From assembly GCA_000499405.2 (NCBI GenBank), contig HG738138.1, forward strand, positions 9,918,888-9,982,887: 64,000 nt of DNA, written 5' to 3'. The position numbers and the translations under genes were made by a program. Positions 50,978 to 63,173 of this stretch are shown piece after piece. The DNA comes from Onchocerca volvulus. Taxonomy: Eukaryota; Nematoda; Chromadorea; Rhabditida; Onchocercidae. Positions within the stretch are counted from its first letter, which is position 1. Each line of letters begins with the position of its first letter. Under the pieces are notes generated by a model. It ran no database searches, was not told the origin of the DNA, and worked only from the letters and a program-made list of their open reading frames with translations.

Positions 50978-53522
50978 CTGAAATAATAAATTTAAGTGAA
51001 AAATACTAACAGAGAAGTAGATTACTATCGATCTGTTGAATGGAACTGAGCGACATTATTCTTAGATGTCATTACGTAATTTGCACCATCACCAAAAATG
51101 AAGTGAATAGGGAAGGGAAGTTTCCAGAAGTTAAGGAATGAATGCTTAAGCACTAAACAGCCGCATTTATTTACGTAATACATTGATTTAATCGATGACT
51201 TCTAATGAAAAATAACAAATTTTTCAAGTGATTTCTGGATCAAAGATCAATTTCGAATATTTGCATTTCTCATTGCAATACATAAAACATATTCATTAAG
51301 AGGTGATACATCATCTGATTTCTATCGTCTCAATAAATTTTATGTCTTTTATTGACTGGAGTTACTGAATTAAAAAAAAAAAGTGAACAGAAAATAAGCA
51401 ATAGAAGTTTGAAATTCAATAATAAAGACATTGAAGTACACAAAGGTCATTTATTATTATTATTACACCGTTGGGTGATCGACGTCATATAAATTGCTCA
51501 TACACTGTTATGAACTTAAACAATGAGCAGCATGAAAAAATTCCAGCTCGGTAGCTTTAAAGGGTGGAAAGTTACACTTGGTCCATTTGTATGCAGCCTG
51601 TTTGCATTCAAGCTGGGCAAATCATATTCATAGTAGAAGTAAGTCAATAGCAGCTGCATTATAACAATGAGATGAAGCATCTTTGTACAGTTTATCAAAG
51701 CAGTGTGGAGTAAGCACGACATATGTTCAATTCTGCTTTGATAGAGAATAGATGTGACTCCTTGAACAGATGGATGTTCATTTTTCTCTGGAACTGAAAG
51801 ATATCCCAAGAAGTGCAATAGGAAGCACACTACGTAAGTGAAAAATAGTGGGAAGGTCAAAAGATAGGGTATATGACCTTGATAAATAATTAACGGTTAA
51901 CTTTATTGACCATTAACAACATATATATGTGAACAACAATGATTTCCTTATGTGCTCCAGAAACGAACTAGAAGAATCCCGCCTGATTATGGCATCCCAA
52001 TGATTCTTTTTCTTCATGAAATACAAACTGAGAGGCGTGCGTTTCCCACACAACTTCACTCTTCACGTACTTTATCAACTAATTAACGAAGCTTACGACA
52101 GAGAATCATTCTGTTTTTTTGTCCTTAATTGGAAGGCGATTGCTATTACTGAAAAGTACCGGAGATACTTCCGTCTTTGGCAGGAAAAATAGTAAAGCGC
52201 TCTGCCGAAAACAAATGTTGAAAATTAATCATTATAGAATGCTTCCATCCTCTGTTCCACCCTTCATTTCCCTGCCTCTCCCTTACTCTGTTCGTGATTC
52301 CCACAAAAAGGCACCAATTGAACCATTCTCATACAGTACACAGTTCGTCCCCATGCCTCTTTCACTTGAAAGCTGAATCGACATTTTAGATGTATGATTC
52401 CTAATATCAGCCATCTTTTTTTCATTAATTTCCTTCAGAATCAATTTACTGATATTCAGATCATTCTGTGTTTTTTATGAATGTATTATTCACAGGTTTT
52501 GATATATGTACTGTGAGGCTCAGTAATCTGAAATAGATTCACAAAAACCAATTTTTTTAAAAGAAATGGAAATCCAAAGAGAATAAACAGGATGAATGCT
52601 TTTGTTAGATTGGCATAAAAAAATGAAAATTTACTTTAATCAAATATTTTCATAATTTAATTATGTCACTATCTGAGTCTTGGTCCTAGACTAAACGAAA
52701 GTAAGCGAATGGAGCAAAAAATTTTTGAAATTCTTGAGGAGTAGAACTGTTATGTATCAGTCAGATTTCATAAAAATTCGATGCTTTGGCATAATTAAGC
52801 CATTCCATGGAATGAGGGAAGAAGTTGGTTACCATCTGACTTTGAGAGAGTAACCAGCTTCTCTTACTATAAATATAAAAGTTAATAATTTGCGTCTTCA
52901 TTGAATTACATCAAAATTATCTTTCATCGTCATTAATACTTTATGAAATGTTCTTAGCTCAGTTGAAACTATTAATGTTCCAAAATTTGGACGAAATCAA
53001 CAGCTCTGACACATTATAATAAAATGTTTTTAAATCCAAGATGATTAATTCTTCCTGCACACTCTAAACACCTTCGGTAGGAACCAGCAGATAAGCAAAA
53101 CGTTTTTAGTTTGATGCCATAATATATGCCAACAAATTTCTGCTCCTTTCTCCATGCTCGCCATCATTTCCCTTCCTTCCCGTTACAATCATATATTCTT
53201 ACCGGAAGAAACAATGTACCTTTTACCGTTCAAATACACGTATTTCCATTTATTTCTTAGCAACTTTTATTTCCTTAACATTGATGGTAATGAAGGCGAG
53301 TTGGAAGTATCCTCGAATAATTAGCTCCTGATTTCGTATTCCGGATTATTGGACTAACCAAATTTTCGCTTACCTTCAGCTTCTCCGGACGGTGAATGCC
53401 AGTAAGGAAGATTTCATGAACCGAGAAACCAATCATTTCCATTGCCAGATGATTGCATCTTGTATTTCCTTATTTTCTACTTTACTTTTATTTTAGGAGA
53501 TATATTTTTGGAAATCGTATCC
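50978..53522. other. Divergent intergenic region, no supported gene
   Basis: About 2.5 kb between the starts of the LRR-like gene (-) and the K2P channel (+). It presumably holds both promoters. Open frames at 51516-51860 and 52119-52376 have no family features or splice partners. Confidence 0.5.
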
Positions 53523-56500
53523 ATGGTATGGAATTTGGCCCGATTAGGCGGTGAACAAGAGGACGAAGGACTGAAGGTTATCATCATGTGCTTAAGAAAT
53601 AAAGCTTATAGCTCATTTTAAGGCTCAAGTTCCCATTTGCATGCTCATAAATATCATAAATGCAGATTCCAGGTGTTGCAGAAATTTTGCAGAAGGAAAT
53701 ATAGACGCTCTCTTACGAATGCTTTAAGAAGTTCGAAAGTTCAGAAGCCAGAATCCATAACGACAGAGGTTCAAAACGTAGAATCTCTTGGACTGAATGC
53801 AAATAATGTGACTGCGGTAATATTGTTTAGTATATGAGGAGATGTACTGCATAATTAATTTTTTTTCCGTCACTACTTTACATTCTTCTGTTCACTAATG
53901 ATCGCTTGATTTGAAATTTACTCATTTTGGCAACGCTTCTTATAAACAGTAATAAACACCGAAAAGAAGAACCAGCCGAATATGGCTAACAATATGAATA
54001 TCGATAAAACGGTCAAAATAATTTAATTCTGGACACTAAATCTGGTTTCTAAATGCAAATGAAAAACAGGCGCAAAACAAAATCAATCAGAAAAACGATA
54101 GTTATATCTCAGAAAACTCATTTAGAATATTTGGAATAAACCTGATTTTAAAAGGCAATACGAATAAAATTCTTAACAGTTTAGATTTTAGAATACTATA
54201 GATTATGGTGAATGCAGTATTTATAGTGAAGGAATTAGTCAGTCAAATGTGTACGATGTCATTGAAGAAATCTTAAACAGTCGGAGCAAGTAAGCTGCTT
54301 AATTTATTTCGAATATATTAGGAAGAATTAAGCTATTTCAATAGATCCATAATATAAAAGTACTGCATATGTTCAAATTTTGCCTGCACTGTTTGAATAT
54401 CGTCTTAGCGGTAGTGATATATTTGGATATAGTGCTTATCTCAATGGATTTGTAGGACTAGAAAGATTACATACTGTTTATTATGTATGCAAAGACAAAA
54501 ATATACTTTTGAGAGCAGAACTATGGATAGATTGAAAATGTCGAAACTTCGATGTAATGACTTTAATTTTGAAAATCGCTCTAGTGATACTTGTTTTCAA
54601 ATTTAAATTGTACGGATTATATGTTTCAATTGTTATTATTTATCAGCAGGTCAAACGAGCGTAATCCAATCAAATTGATGTGGTACAATCTCGAATTCAA
54701 GCTCGGTCGTTGGATAAAATGCGTATTATTATTGTTAGTGCTAATTGCATATGCACTTTTCGGTGGATTCCTTGTTCATCAGTTTGAAGCACCTGCTGAA
54801 CGTGAACTCAGTGCTCAGCTTGACCAAGTAACTTTACAGCTGACATCAATTGTTGCCTTTCCATGAATCCTTATTATCATTTTCCACTTACAGGAATCTG
54901 TAGAACGCTACAAAACTTATGTGAAAAAAATATCAGAATTATTTACGTCGCCACTCTGTCAATCTACAATAAAACACAGTGATGACCAAAATAGAACCGA
55001 GGTGTGCTTTATAGAATACTCTCACTTGATACAATAGTTTCTTTGCCATAACTCCTTGTTTCCACAGGAAAATGGAAAAGCGATTTCGTCTGTGAATTAA
55101 AATAATTGATCAAGTTACTAATTAGCAGTTGATAAAATTATTGGCTAAACAAAGGTTGACGGAATGAGTTGAGTTAATATCCCTATGCAATCATGATTTG
55201 AGTGGTTAGGTTTATGATGCAAAGAAACTGCTTTATCTTTTGAATTGTGATTAAATTAAAATGTGGAACATTCAATTGGATACTGTAGATAGCACGACTT
55301 TTAAAACAGATAACATGTAATAGAAGGCTTGAACAGCTATTAGTGGCGTACGACGAGCAGTTGGGAATCTCCGCCTACAAGCAGAATCCCTGGAAATGGG
55401 CTGATTATTGGAATGCTGTGTTTTATTGTGGTACCATCTTTACCACCATTGGTTTGTTCTTTTGTTTCTTTATTCAAAGAACCATAGAAAGCTTTCCATG
55501 CTCTTTTATCTTCTGTAATATTCTTTTTATGCAAACATACTATATTTCATATTTTAAAATCGCGCCACATCAATTATTGTTATTGTTTATAAACTGTGAA
55601 TGATTAACAAGAAATGCAGAAATACAATAGGATCTAAATTATAGAAATAAATGCAGGATATGGAAATATATGGTGCCGAACCACCGAAGGCCGGATTTTC
55701 ACCATTTTATATGCTTTGTTGGGTGTACCGTATATGTTGATAGTATTGAACGAATTTGGAAAACTGATTCTTGTATATGTACGCAATATTTGGCTTTTTA
55801 TCCGAAAAGGTCTCAAGTACTTCACAACACAATTTGTATTAAGGTGAACTGGTTGAAATTTTGGCATAAATATACTGCTACACACTTTTTGCTCATATTA
55901 AAATTATTTAAGGCGGAGAATAAGAGAGTATGAAGTCTCCAATGAAGCTCAAGTCAATGTGAAAAAAACCGGTGAAATAGTAGAAAACGATAATTGTGAC
56001 AACAACGAAAATGTTCGTTTCAACTTTTTCAATGCATGCATTTCTCTTATGCATTGCAGAATTCACATCATTTTTTTCACGGTTAAACTCAGCTAAGAAG
56101 CGCATTTCAAATATGGCAGGATATTTTCGTTGTTCCAACTTTTTTTTCTCTCGACTGTCTTAATCAACCTGCCTTAGCTTTTCCTGAATGATTGATGAAT
56201 GACATCAGATGTATGACAATATACTACGAAAGTATTCTTTTCTAAGATTATATTTTGAATAAGGAAATGACTAAACTGGTAATGCTAATTCCATGACTGT
56301 GCAGCTATTTCCGAAGTAAAAAAACAGGTAACAATCCTGCAACAGAAAAGTTTGATTTACTTAAATTAGCGTCAGTGTCAGTTACATCAACCATTTAAGA
56401 AGTGAGCAGAAAATCAAAGACCATATGGAAGTTGACTTGACCATATCATCTAACAAAGATGTAATGATTAATTGGAGATAAAAAAAAGCTGATATAGTAG

Positions 56501-57975
56501 ACACGACTTACTGTAGGGTTCGATGAATAAAGAGGACGATGCTTATGAAACATTTCCAATTTACGGCGCAGTGCTGATCATTGTTGTTTATATTGCACTT
56601 TGTTCATTCATATTTCGCATATGGGAACATTGGGATTATTTCACCGCTTTCTACTTCTTCTTCATCTCTTTAACCACCGTTGGACTGGGCGACGAAATGC
56701 CAGGTCATCCCCATTTTGCCTGCGGTAAATCCCTTTCACATTCAGTTCTTTGTGAATCCATCTTTACTCACTGCTAGCAGTTGCGATTTGATGAGTCTCC
56801 AACGTATCTTTCTCTCCCTCTTTTTGTTTTCCTGGCCTAACTCACTACCTTTCAGCTTACGTAAATTATTAAATATGATTTGGGTGGTTAAAAATTTATG
56901 CATAAATGAGTGTACTTTGTTCTCAGTATTTTTCATATTTTTCATCGTTGGACTGGCTCTGGTATCGATGTGTGTATCAAGCGTACAGATGGAATTCGAA
57001 ATGAGATTCATGAAAGCAATCAATCTGATCGATGAATATAGTAGAGAGCGACAACGTCGAGATCAGAAAAACTTGCTCAAAACTATCGGTAACTTCTACA
57101 TTTTTCTCCTTTTCAAATGATAAGGGTAATTAAATAATCAGTATCCTTTCTGTTGCATTGACAACGAAATCTTGTGTTTAAAAGGAGGAACGTTCAAGGC
57201 AACGATTTTCTCTGTTGAGAACTTATCATTTAGACTTATTTTTTTTTAATAGATATAAATTATATTTCAGGAGGTCCAGTAAGATTCATGAACTCAGTCC
57301 CTGTGTTGAACCCGATTGCGTTTATACCAATTGTTTCAAATGATCTCACAAAAGAACGGTACCTGTTTTATGACTATTTATGCTTTCGTGCGCTGCAATG
57401 ACTAACCCATCAGCAAAAACGCCGCATGCCGCGGGTGTTGACATTTCAGTATATTCATTTTCCACACTTCTGCATATGTTCACACTGATCCCAGTTCATT
57501 TCACCAATTGGAAAGTGATCATCATTTCAAGTTTCTGAATTATTAAATCAATCTTCAGTGCAAAACATATAGTCATGCCCGATTTCTTTCACAAATAGCT
57601 AAATGCTTTAAAGGAAGAATAAGTCTTGTTCAGTTGATCCAAACTATTTCAATTGGGTTAATTCTTGCAAATCGCTTTGATCAGGAGTGAGTGCCCAGCA
57701 GAAACACATGAAGCATGCAGTAACTCTTCATACTCCAGTATCTCATATCTGTTACTCATGAAGCTCGGATCATAGTGATATTAGTCGAGCTATCCTTCAT
57801 AGTCATACTGTTACTACTTAAATAGTTGTTGAAATGAGGTTTCAGATACAGGCATGTGCCTTCGGAAGAGTCACAGCAGATCTTCCAAAAAATGCCTTCC
57901 GTACTGGAAACAGTATTGTGTCGAACAAACATGCGGCTTTCTAAAATGAAAAGACAAGAAACTATATCAGCGTAA
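53523..57975 (+). CDS. Two-pore-domain (TWK/K2P) potassium channel, 534 aa
   Basis: K2P channels carry background K+ current as dimers in the plasma membrane. Fourteen in-phase exons: 53523-53576, 53673-53816, 54192-54289, 54650-54827, 54894-55001, 55337-55451, 55657-55843, 55913-55971, 56305-56327, 56410-56460, 56517-56724, 56927-57088, 57271-57358, 57846-57975. TM1 is CVLLLLVLIAYALFGGFLVH (about 123-142), followed by FEAPAE and an extracellular cap. Pore 1 filter TTIGYGN lies at 230-236, TM2 at RIFTILYALLGVPYMLIVLN, TM3 at IYGAVLIIVVYIALCSFIF, pore 2 filter TTVGLGD at 392-398, and TM4 at FFIFFIVGLALVSMCVSS. The 98-residue cytosolic N-terminus is longer than in most K2Ps and is basic then acidic. 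Exons 56305-56327 (23 nt) and 56410-56460 (51 nt) in the TM2-TM3 loop are short and less certain. The stop at 57973-57975 lies within a GTAAGT-like donor, so a longer isoform is possible. Which twk gene is unclear. Confidence 0.88.
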
Positions 57976-58508
57976 GTGTGAAATGCGGCAAATGTCTCAT
58001 GAATTTGTATTTTCGTATTTATAGCTAATTTTTGTGAAGCTTAAAATAGCATCCGAACACTTCTTATCTAAATGGATTACTATTTATGGCCAAACCGTAT
58101 CTATATCTTATTTTCTAATCTTTTTTTTCCTGGCAAAGGCAATCCATCTACAACGATTTGAAAAAGATCTTTCACTCAATTGGTACTCACTTTTTTCTAT
58201 CTTGTGTAAATGTTTGTGCTGCCATAAAATATATTTTGATCGCTCATTAATATTTCCACATATTGTTAAAGAACATATTTCACTTCCTTGTTGCTAATTT
58301 TTTGATGGGAAGAATACTGAACCAATTCTGTCAAGTTTTTTATGTCATCACCAATAGTAACGGCTTATTAACAAGTCCCACATACTAGCCAGAAACTGTT
58401 TGCGGACTGTTTTCAATAGGAATAGAGTTGCAGGTTCTGCAGAAAAAGGTTTTTAAGCAAGTCATGATAATTTGTCGACCGCAGATGTTAATGCAAGATT
58501 TCACAGTA

Positions 58509-58556
58509 TGAAAATGTGACTTGCTTGCAATAAATTATTAGCAAGTCGCATTTTCA
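58509..58556. other. Short hairpin, 17-bp stem
   Basis: TGAAAATGTGACTTGCT pairs with AGCAAGTCGCATTTTCA, with one G-T type mismatch and a 14-nt loop (58526-58539). It lies in intergenic DNA and its role is unknown. Confidence 0.75.
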
Positions 58557-58969
58557 CTCTTTTCTATCAAAAACATTAATAAAGGATCAGTCAGTGGTAA
58601 CCGTGTTATGGATGATATTCCATTCGACTCCGGCTTCAATGCTTCAACAAGCTGATTGTATATAGCATAGAAAGACTGATATACAATTCTATAAAAATAA
58701 AAATGTAAATGCTACATGTTACAAATGATATATCCCCGGAAGTTCTCCAGTGATTATTTTCAAATTTCGACACAACCTAGTATTCCAATAGTCATACTTC
58801 TTTATATAGACATAGCTTTTTTCACGTATAACGTCCGTGACAACTGAAAACAAGTGAAGAGGCGGAGTTATTGACTCCGTCTATCTTTTTTCTCTCATTC
58901 TCCTTCTTCCTTCCATCTCTCTCTCTTCTTAAGTAAAAGATACGATTAGCAATAATGACAGTAATTAAT

Positions 58970-59129
<160 letters not shown>

Positions 59130-59689
59130 ATTAGTCATTCCTTTGTAACCTTCAACTAGGATCAATGTCGATCATCGCTAACAAGGCGCCCTTTTCTATC
59201 ATTTTATATAGGGATGTCAACGGGATCGGTTTAATGCTCCGACTCGGGTTTTTTCCCCTTCATGTCGTTTTCTTCTTTTCTATTTAGTAAATTTATGATT
59301 AGATTTGTTTTATTAATATTATTGATTTTTAATTGTTGCATAATAAATAATAATAAGTAATTAATAATTATAAATAATAGTAAATAATGATAAATAATGA
59401 TAAATAATAATAAACAATAATAATTTGTGATAAATAATAAATAATAAAAAATAATACTATATTTTAAGCTCAGGACTAATTTTTGTTTTCAAATAGGCAA
59501 GTGTTTTTAAATAAATAAGGCGAGTAATTCAAGCTTTTTGTTTGTTTTTTGCTTTGTGAGGAATGTAATTTGTTTATTTTTTGACTTGTAGCGAGTGTAA
59601 TTGGGCCACACAATGTCGTGAACGTTCCATGACGTATTATGGAATGTTTCGTTCAAGCAATTTATTTCACAATACTATTTCACAACACT

Positions 59690-61330
59690 ATACTTGTGGG
59701 TATACAATATTTTTTGTTATTCTGTGTGGATATAGAGGTTACCTGGTTTGCTGACTTTAAAATACGCCAACACATAATTGTTCATATGAGAAGCAATAGG
59801 TCTCTTGATCTAAAAGGCACAATTCCAAAAATTGGTCTTGAGCTTTGTTAATGGTGAATGTAAACGCCAGTCGAATTAGGAATTGCAATTTCTTAAGCTG
59901 AAATGGCACATCCGTTGGAATCATAAGAATGCGAGGAATAAGGACATCTTCATCTTTGGAAGGTCCTGTCAAGAATGTTGTTTTACGACATTGCTCATCA
60001 ATTTTTATACTGCAAGCTGCTGCCGTTGCAAAGTTTTGGCTAGTTGATATTTCGCAACATGATAACTGGCATGCTATTTTCAGTTGCAGTACGTGCGGTG
60101 GCATCTGTGGCAGATCGAGTGAATTCAAAAATTCTGTTGGATAATTAACGGCTTCATCTGCTTTCATAATAGTGTCGACGGACTTGTATGTGACTGACTC
60201 TTTTTGCATGTTAGACTGAATAATATTATGAAAGTCTTTGAACGTCTTTGTTCTTGGCCGCAAGAATAGTCTTCACTTAGCCAATCGTGATCCTTAGAAT
60301 TGGTTTGAATATCGGGAAATTTTTTTCAACCAATTCTCCTTTTGACGTTACTAAATTGCAGAAATTATGAGGCAATGAAATTCATCTTGAGGTCAGATCA
60401 ACCGGCATCTTTCCGTCCCAAATTTCCAGCAATCGATGTAAGAGAATCCAAGTTGATCAATCGTTTTTAAGTTGAACACGCATATTTTAGTCAGTTCTTA
60501 CGTTTTGTTTCCGACGCAAGTTTACATCGAACAAAGCAGTAACAGATCGATTCTTTGATGGCATTCTCAATTGATTAAGAACTTTGTTCGCGATTTGTAA
60601 GCACAAGTTTTCAATCATTATCAACGCTTCATTGTAGATTTCTGCTGTGAAATCCATGTTCATATTTGAATCCTTCAGTTATATGCGATTCATATTTCTC
60701 CCATAACTCTGTTGGAAATGAAGAAGAGCAGGCGATCAGTATGACTGCAAACAGTGTACGAATTCGATTTAGATGTGACGTGTTGCATGCGTCATTAATG
60801 CATACATCCAGTGTCGGTCGTTGTCAGAACAACTGTATCCCATAAAAAAAACTTCTCAGCCTATCCCTAACAACACAGTTGTATTCATTATCAATCCTCC
60901 ATCTTCTATCATTTTCGAATTTATCCAATTCAGCGATAGGCCGTCTCTACAACCCGGTCATTTCATCTCAGTTACTTAAAATTCCCTTGTTACTCCTCTA
61001 TTATATTAGTAGTCTCGCAATTAATTTTTCCATGCTATTGATTTAATATCTGTAATTATCACGTTTATTGATGTAATGCTTGTATTTGTCATGCTTTGCA
61101 TTATCAAATTTTTCTAAACGGTTTAATTACCCAAGTTTGAGGTTGCGCTGAAAACAAAATTTCCCGACAGATAGGGAACGCTTTGATTCGGCGGTATATT
61201 TGGCAAGCAAAGCTTTTAATGGCTCTGATGGTTCTTCAAGTTGAGGTGGTTTAATTTTTCCGGTGGCGCAACACATTTCTTTCGTCTTATAAGCTGGACT
61301 TTGCATGATCCTAAGAAATTTCACAGCATG
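59690..61330 (-). pseudogene. Degenerate Helitron helicase (Pif1-like), minus strand
   Basis: Minus-strand segments match the Helitron RepHel protein in order. Upstream, at 61324-61190: CCATGKIKPPQLEEPSEPLK and LLAKYTAESK (the Helitron-like region before the helicase). Around 60760-60500: FPTELWEKYESH and fragments of a following segment. Around 60360-60220: FCNLVTSKGELVEKIFP and DHDWLSEDY. At 60200-59760: NYPTEFLNSLDLPQMPPHVL, LTGPSKDEDVLIPRI, TDVPFQLKKLQF and TINKAQDQFLELC, then VSKPGNLYIHTE to about 59690. The Walker A/NTPase core is missing between 60500 and 60360, and several frameshifts and stops occur, so it cannot encode a working transposase. Rolling-circle Helitrons use the Rep and helicase parts to move. 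The 5' and 3' ends of this copy were not located. Confidence 0.85.
61120..61141 (+). other. Exact copy of nematode spliced leader SL1 (22 nt)
   Basis: The + strand starts GGTTTAATTA at 61120 and ends CCAAGTTTGAG at 61141, matching the 22-nt SL1 leader at every position. It is not followed by an SL RNA body: the next bases are GTTGCGCTG instead of the usual GTAAAC-type donor, no Sm-site context is evident, and no 5S rRNA lies nearby. It abuts the antisense of the Helitron N-terminal region. A trans-spliced antisense transcript copied back into the genome would explain it, but this is inference. Confidence 0.85.
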
Positions 61331-62271
61331 GTTTCAAGGGGATTTTTGCATTAAATTTCTTCATTAAATTTCAGAGCTTTGCAATAAAGACCTTCTTCAA
61401 TCACTGTACCGATGAGAACTTGATAAGTTTTGCTCATATTTTCTACCGAAACAAAATATGAACATAAAGCTTTTTTTTGTTGCCAGTGCTAGATACTTTT
61501 TCTTAATCATGAACCTATGAACAGTTTATCGCGTTTTTTTCTACATAAAGTAATAATAAAAAATCATTCTTTTTACTTCACTAAAGAACTCTTTTTTCAC
61601 TCATCTATTTAATAAAATTCGTTCTGTTTGTTGCAGTTACTTCTTTCTTATTGAAAGAACCTGCACGAGTAAACTGCGGACTCCAACTACAATCATAAAA
61701 TGCATAATTTTGTTAATATCTGCATATTTTAGTTAATGTTTAATTGTTTAGATTTGGCATTGTTTGAAAAAGTTTGTTTGGAAAATTTGATAACACATAA
61801 ACTAAATGTATCATAAATTTTAGAACTTAAAGAAGAAAAGAATGTATTTTACAAATGATAAATCGGGGAACATTTGAAATGCTTTTATTAGTTTTAACAT
61901 TTCTAAACAGTCAATAATTTGCCGTGCCATTTGTCGTAATTTTTGATTCTCAGCAAATTTTCTGTAAAATTTCACACAGCTTTTTTAGTTCTGTCTCTAA
62001 AGCATTTCTTTTTCTCAGAACTTAAATTGATATTGTATAGAAAGGTTTTTAAAATTGAGGAAATTAAAATATTCTATATTTCATTTTAGTCCTAAACTTT
62101 GTAAAGCTTTTTCTTTTTTGGAAGCTTAATCGATATTGTGGAAAACCTTTGCAAATTTTTTTTTCTTCGCAAATTATTGAAATTAGGAAAATTATAATCG
62201 CGCAAGATAAACTATTGCAGCTTCTAGAGGATTATATATATAAAGTAAGCATATCTATATAAAATTGATAA
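61331..62271. other. AT-rich sequence between Helitron remnants
   Basis: A short minus-strand stretch near 61440-61355 reads YQVLIGTVIEEGLYCKALKF before a stop. It could be part of the element or of another decayed gene, and it is not recognised. The rest is T-rich with no supported feature. Confidence 0.4.
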
Positions 62272-62965
62272 CCTATTCGAATACAAGGTTGTGTCAAAAT
62301 TTGAAAACAATGGGTGAAAAACTTGCGAAGTTCCGTCCGCGCATTCTTACGATTCCAATGGATACGCATTTCAATTTAAGAGATTGCAATTCTCAATTCC
62401 ATAGACGTTTGCATTCACGATCAACAAAGCTTAGGGTCAATCCTTATAATTGTGCGGTTTAGATTAATGGGTAAAATTTACGAAAAGAGGCAATTCAAAG
62501 CACAATCTAACAATAGAAATCAGAGAGATGATCCTTAAATTGCTTGAACGAAACATTTGATTATACACTATTCTGACCTCGACATTTGTGCAACGCAACT
62601 ACATTCCCCAAAAATCAAAAAATAAACGAATCACATTTCTCACAAAGCAAAAAACAAACGAAAAGCTTGAACTGTTGATCGTCTTATTTATCTAAAAACA
62701 TTTGCCTATTCGAATGCAACGCGTATGAAAATTTCAAATCAATTGATGAATATTTAAAAACATGCGCGTATTTGACTGCAACTTTGTGTCAAAATTTCAA
62801 AGCAATAGGCAACGATTTTCCAATATCTAAGATTTTGAATTAATATAGATAAAACGCGTGTTTGAGGAGTTTCGGAGGTTTAAGATTCTGACCAAATGAA
62901 CATTGATGTTTTTATTTATATAGATTAGCTGGATCGGCCACCGCAGTGTGGCCGGGTTCAGCTAG
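62272..62965 (+). mobile_element. Helitron 3'-terminal part, plus strand
   Basis: The right end has the Helitron 3' signature: a strong hairpin (CGGCCAC at 62935-62941 pairing with GTGGCCG at 62948-62954, six-base loop), then CTAG at 62962-62965, followed by host T as expected for A/T insertion. Upstream are degenerate copies of a roughly 60-bp motif of the form CTATTCGAATGCAA...GTCAAAATTTCAAA...CAAT at about 62272, 62705 and 62766. The helicase scrap listed separately lies between the first and second copies. The orientation is opposite to the larger helicase remnant at 59690-61330. No 5' TC end was located. Confidence 0.75.
62328..62480 (+). pseudogene. Helitron helicase C-terminal scrap, plus strand
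   Basis: About 150 bp align base by base with the minus-strand copy near 59870-59940. Read in the helicase frame it gives FQFKRLQFSIP, a stop, TFAFTINKA, a stop, GQSL, a stop, LCGLD, a stop. These stops fall where the family has FPIRLAFA and INKAQGQSL. It is a second, independently decayed Helitron copy in opposite orientation to the first. Confidence 0.8.
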
Positions 62966-63173
62966 TTTATTTATAAACAAGAATAATAATTGGTTTACGC
63001 TTCCCCATAAGGATGCCATATCGAATAATTTCTCCTCCCTTTCCTTCTCAAACAAAACTAGTAATGGAACAAGAAAAAAAAGAAATGCCCTAAACAAAGG
63101 CAAAATTTTTGAACTCCTTCCCAAATTCACAAAGCAACATTTTCCTATGTTATGACAAATTTCGGTTCGGTGT

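Noticed and set aside
52119..52376. 85-aa open frame upstream of the K2P gene
   Set aside because: It starts at TTG, not ATG, shows no domain, and has no splice-compatible neighbours.
61120..61240. A functional SL RNA gene
   Set aside because: Only the 22-nt leader matches. The following bases lack the GTAAAC-type donor and a recognisable Sm site, and they belong to antisense Helitron sequence.
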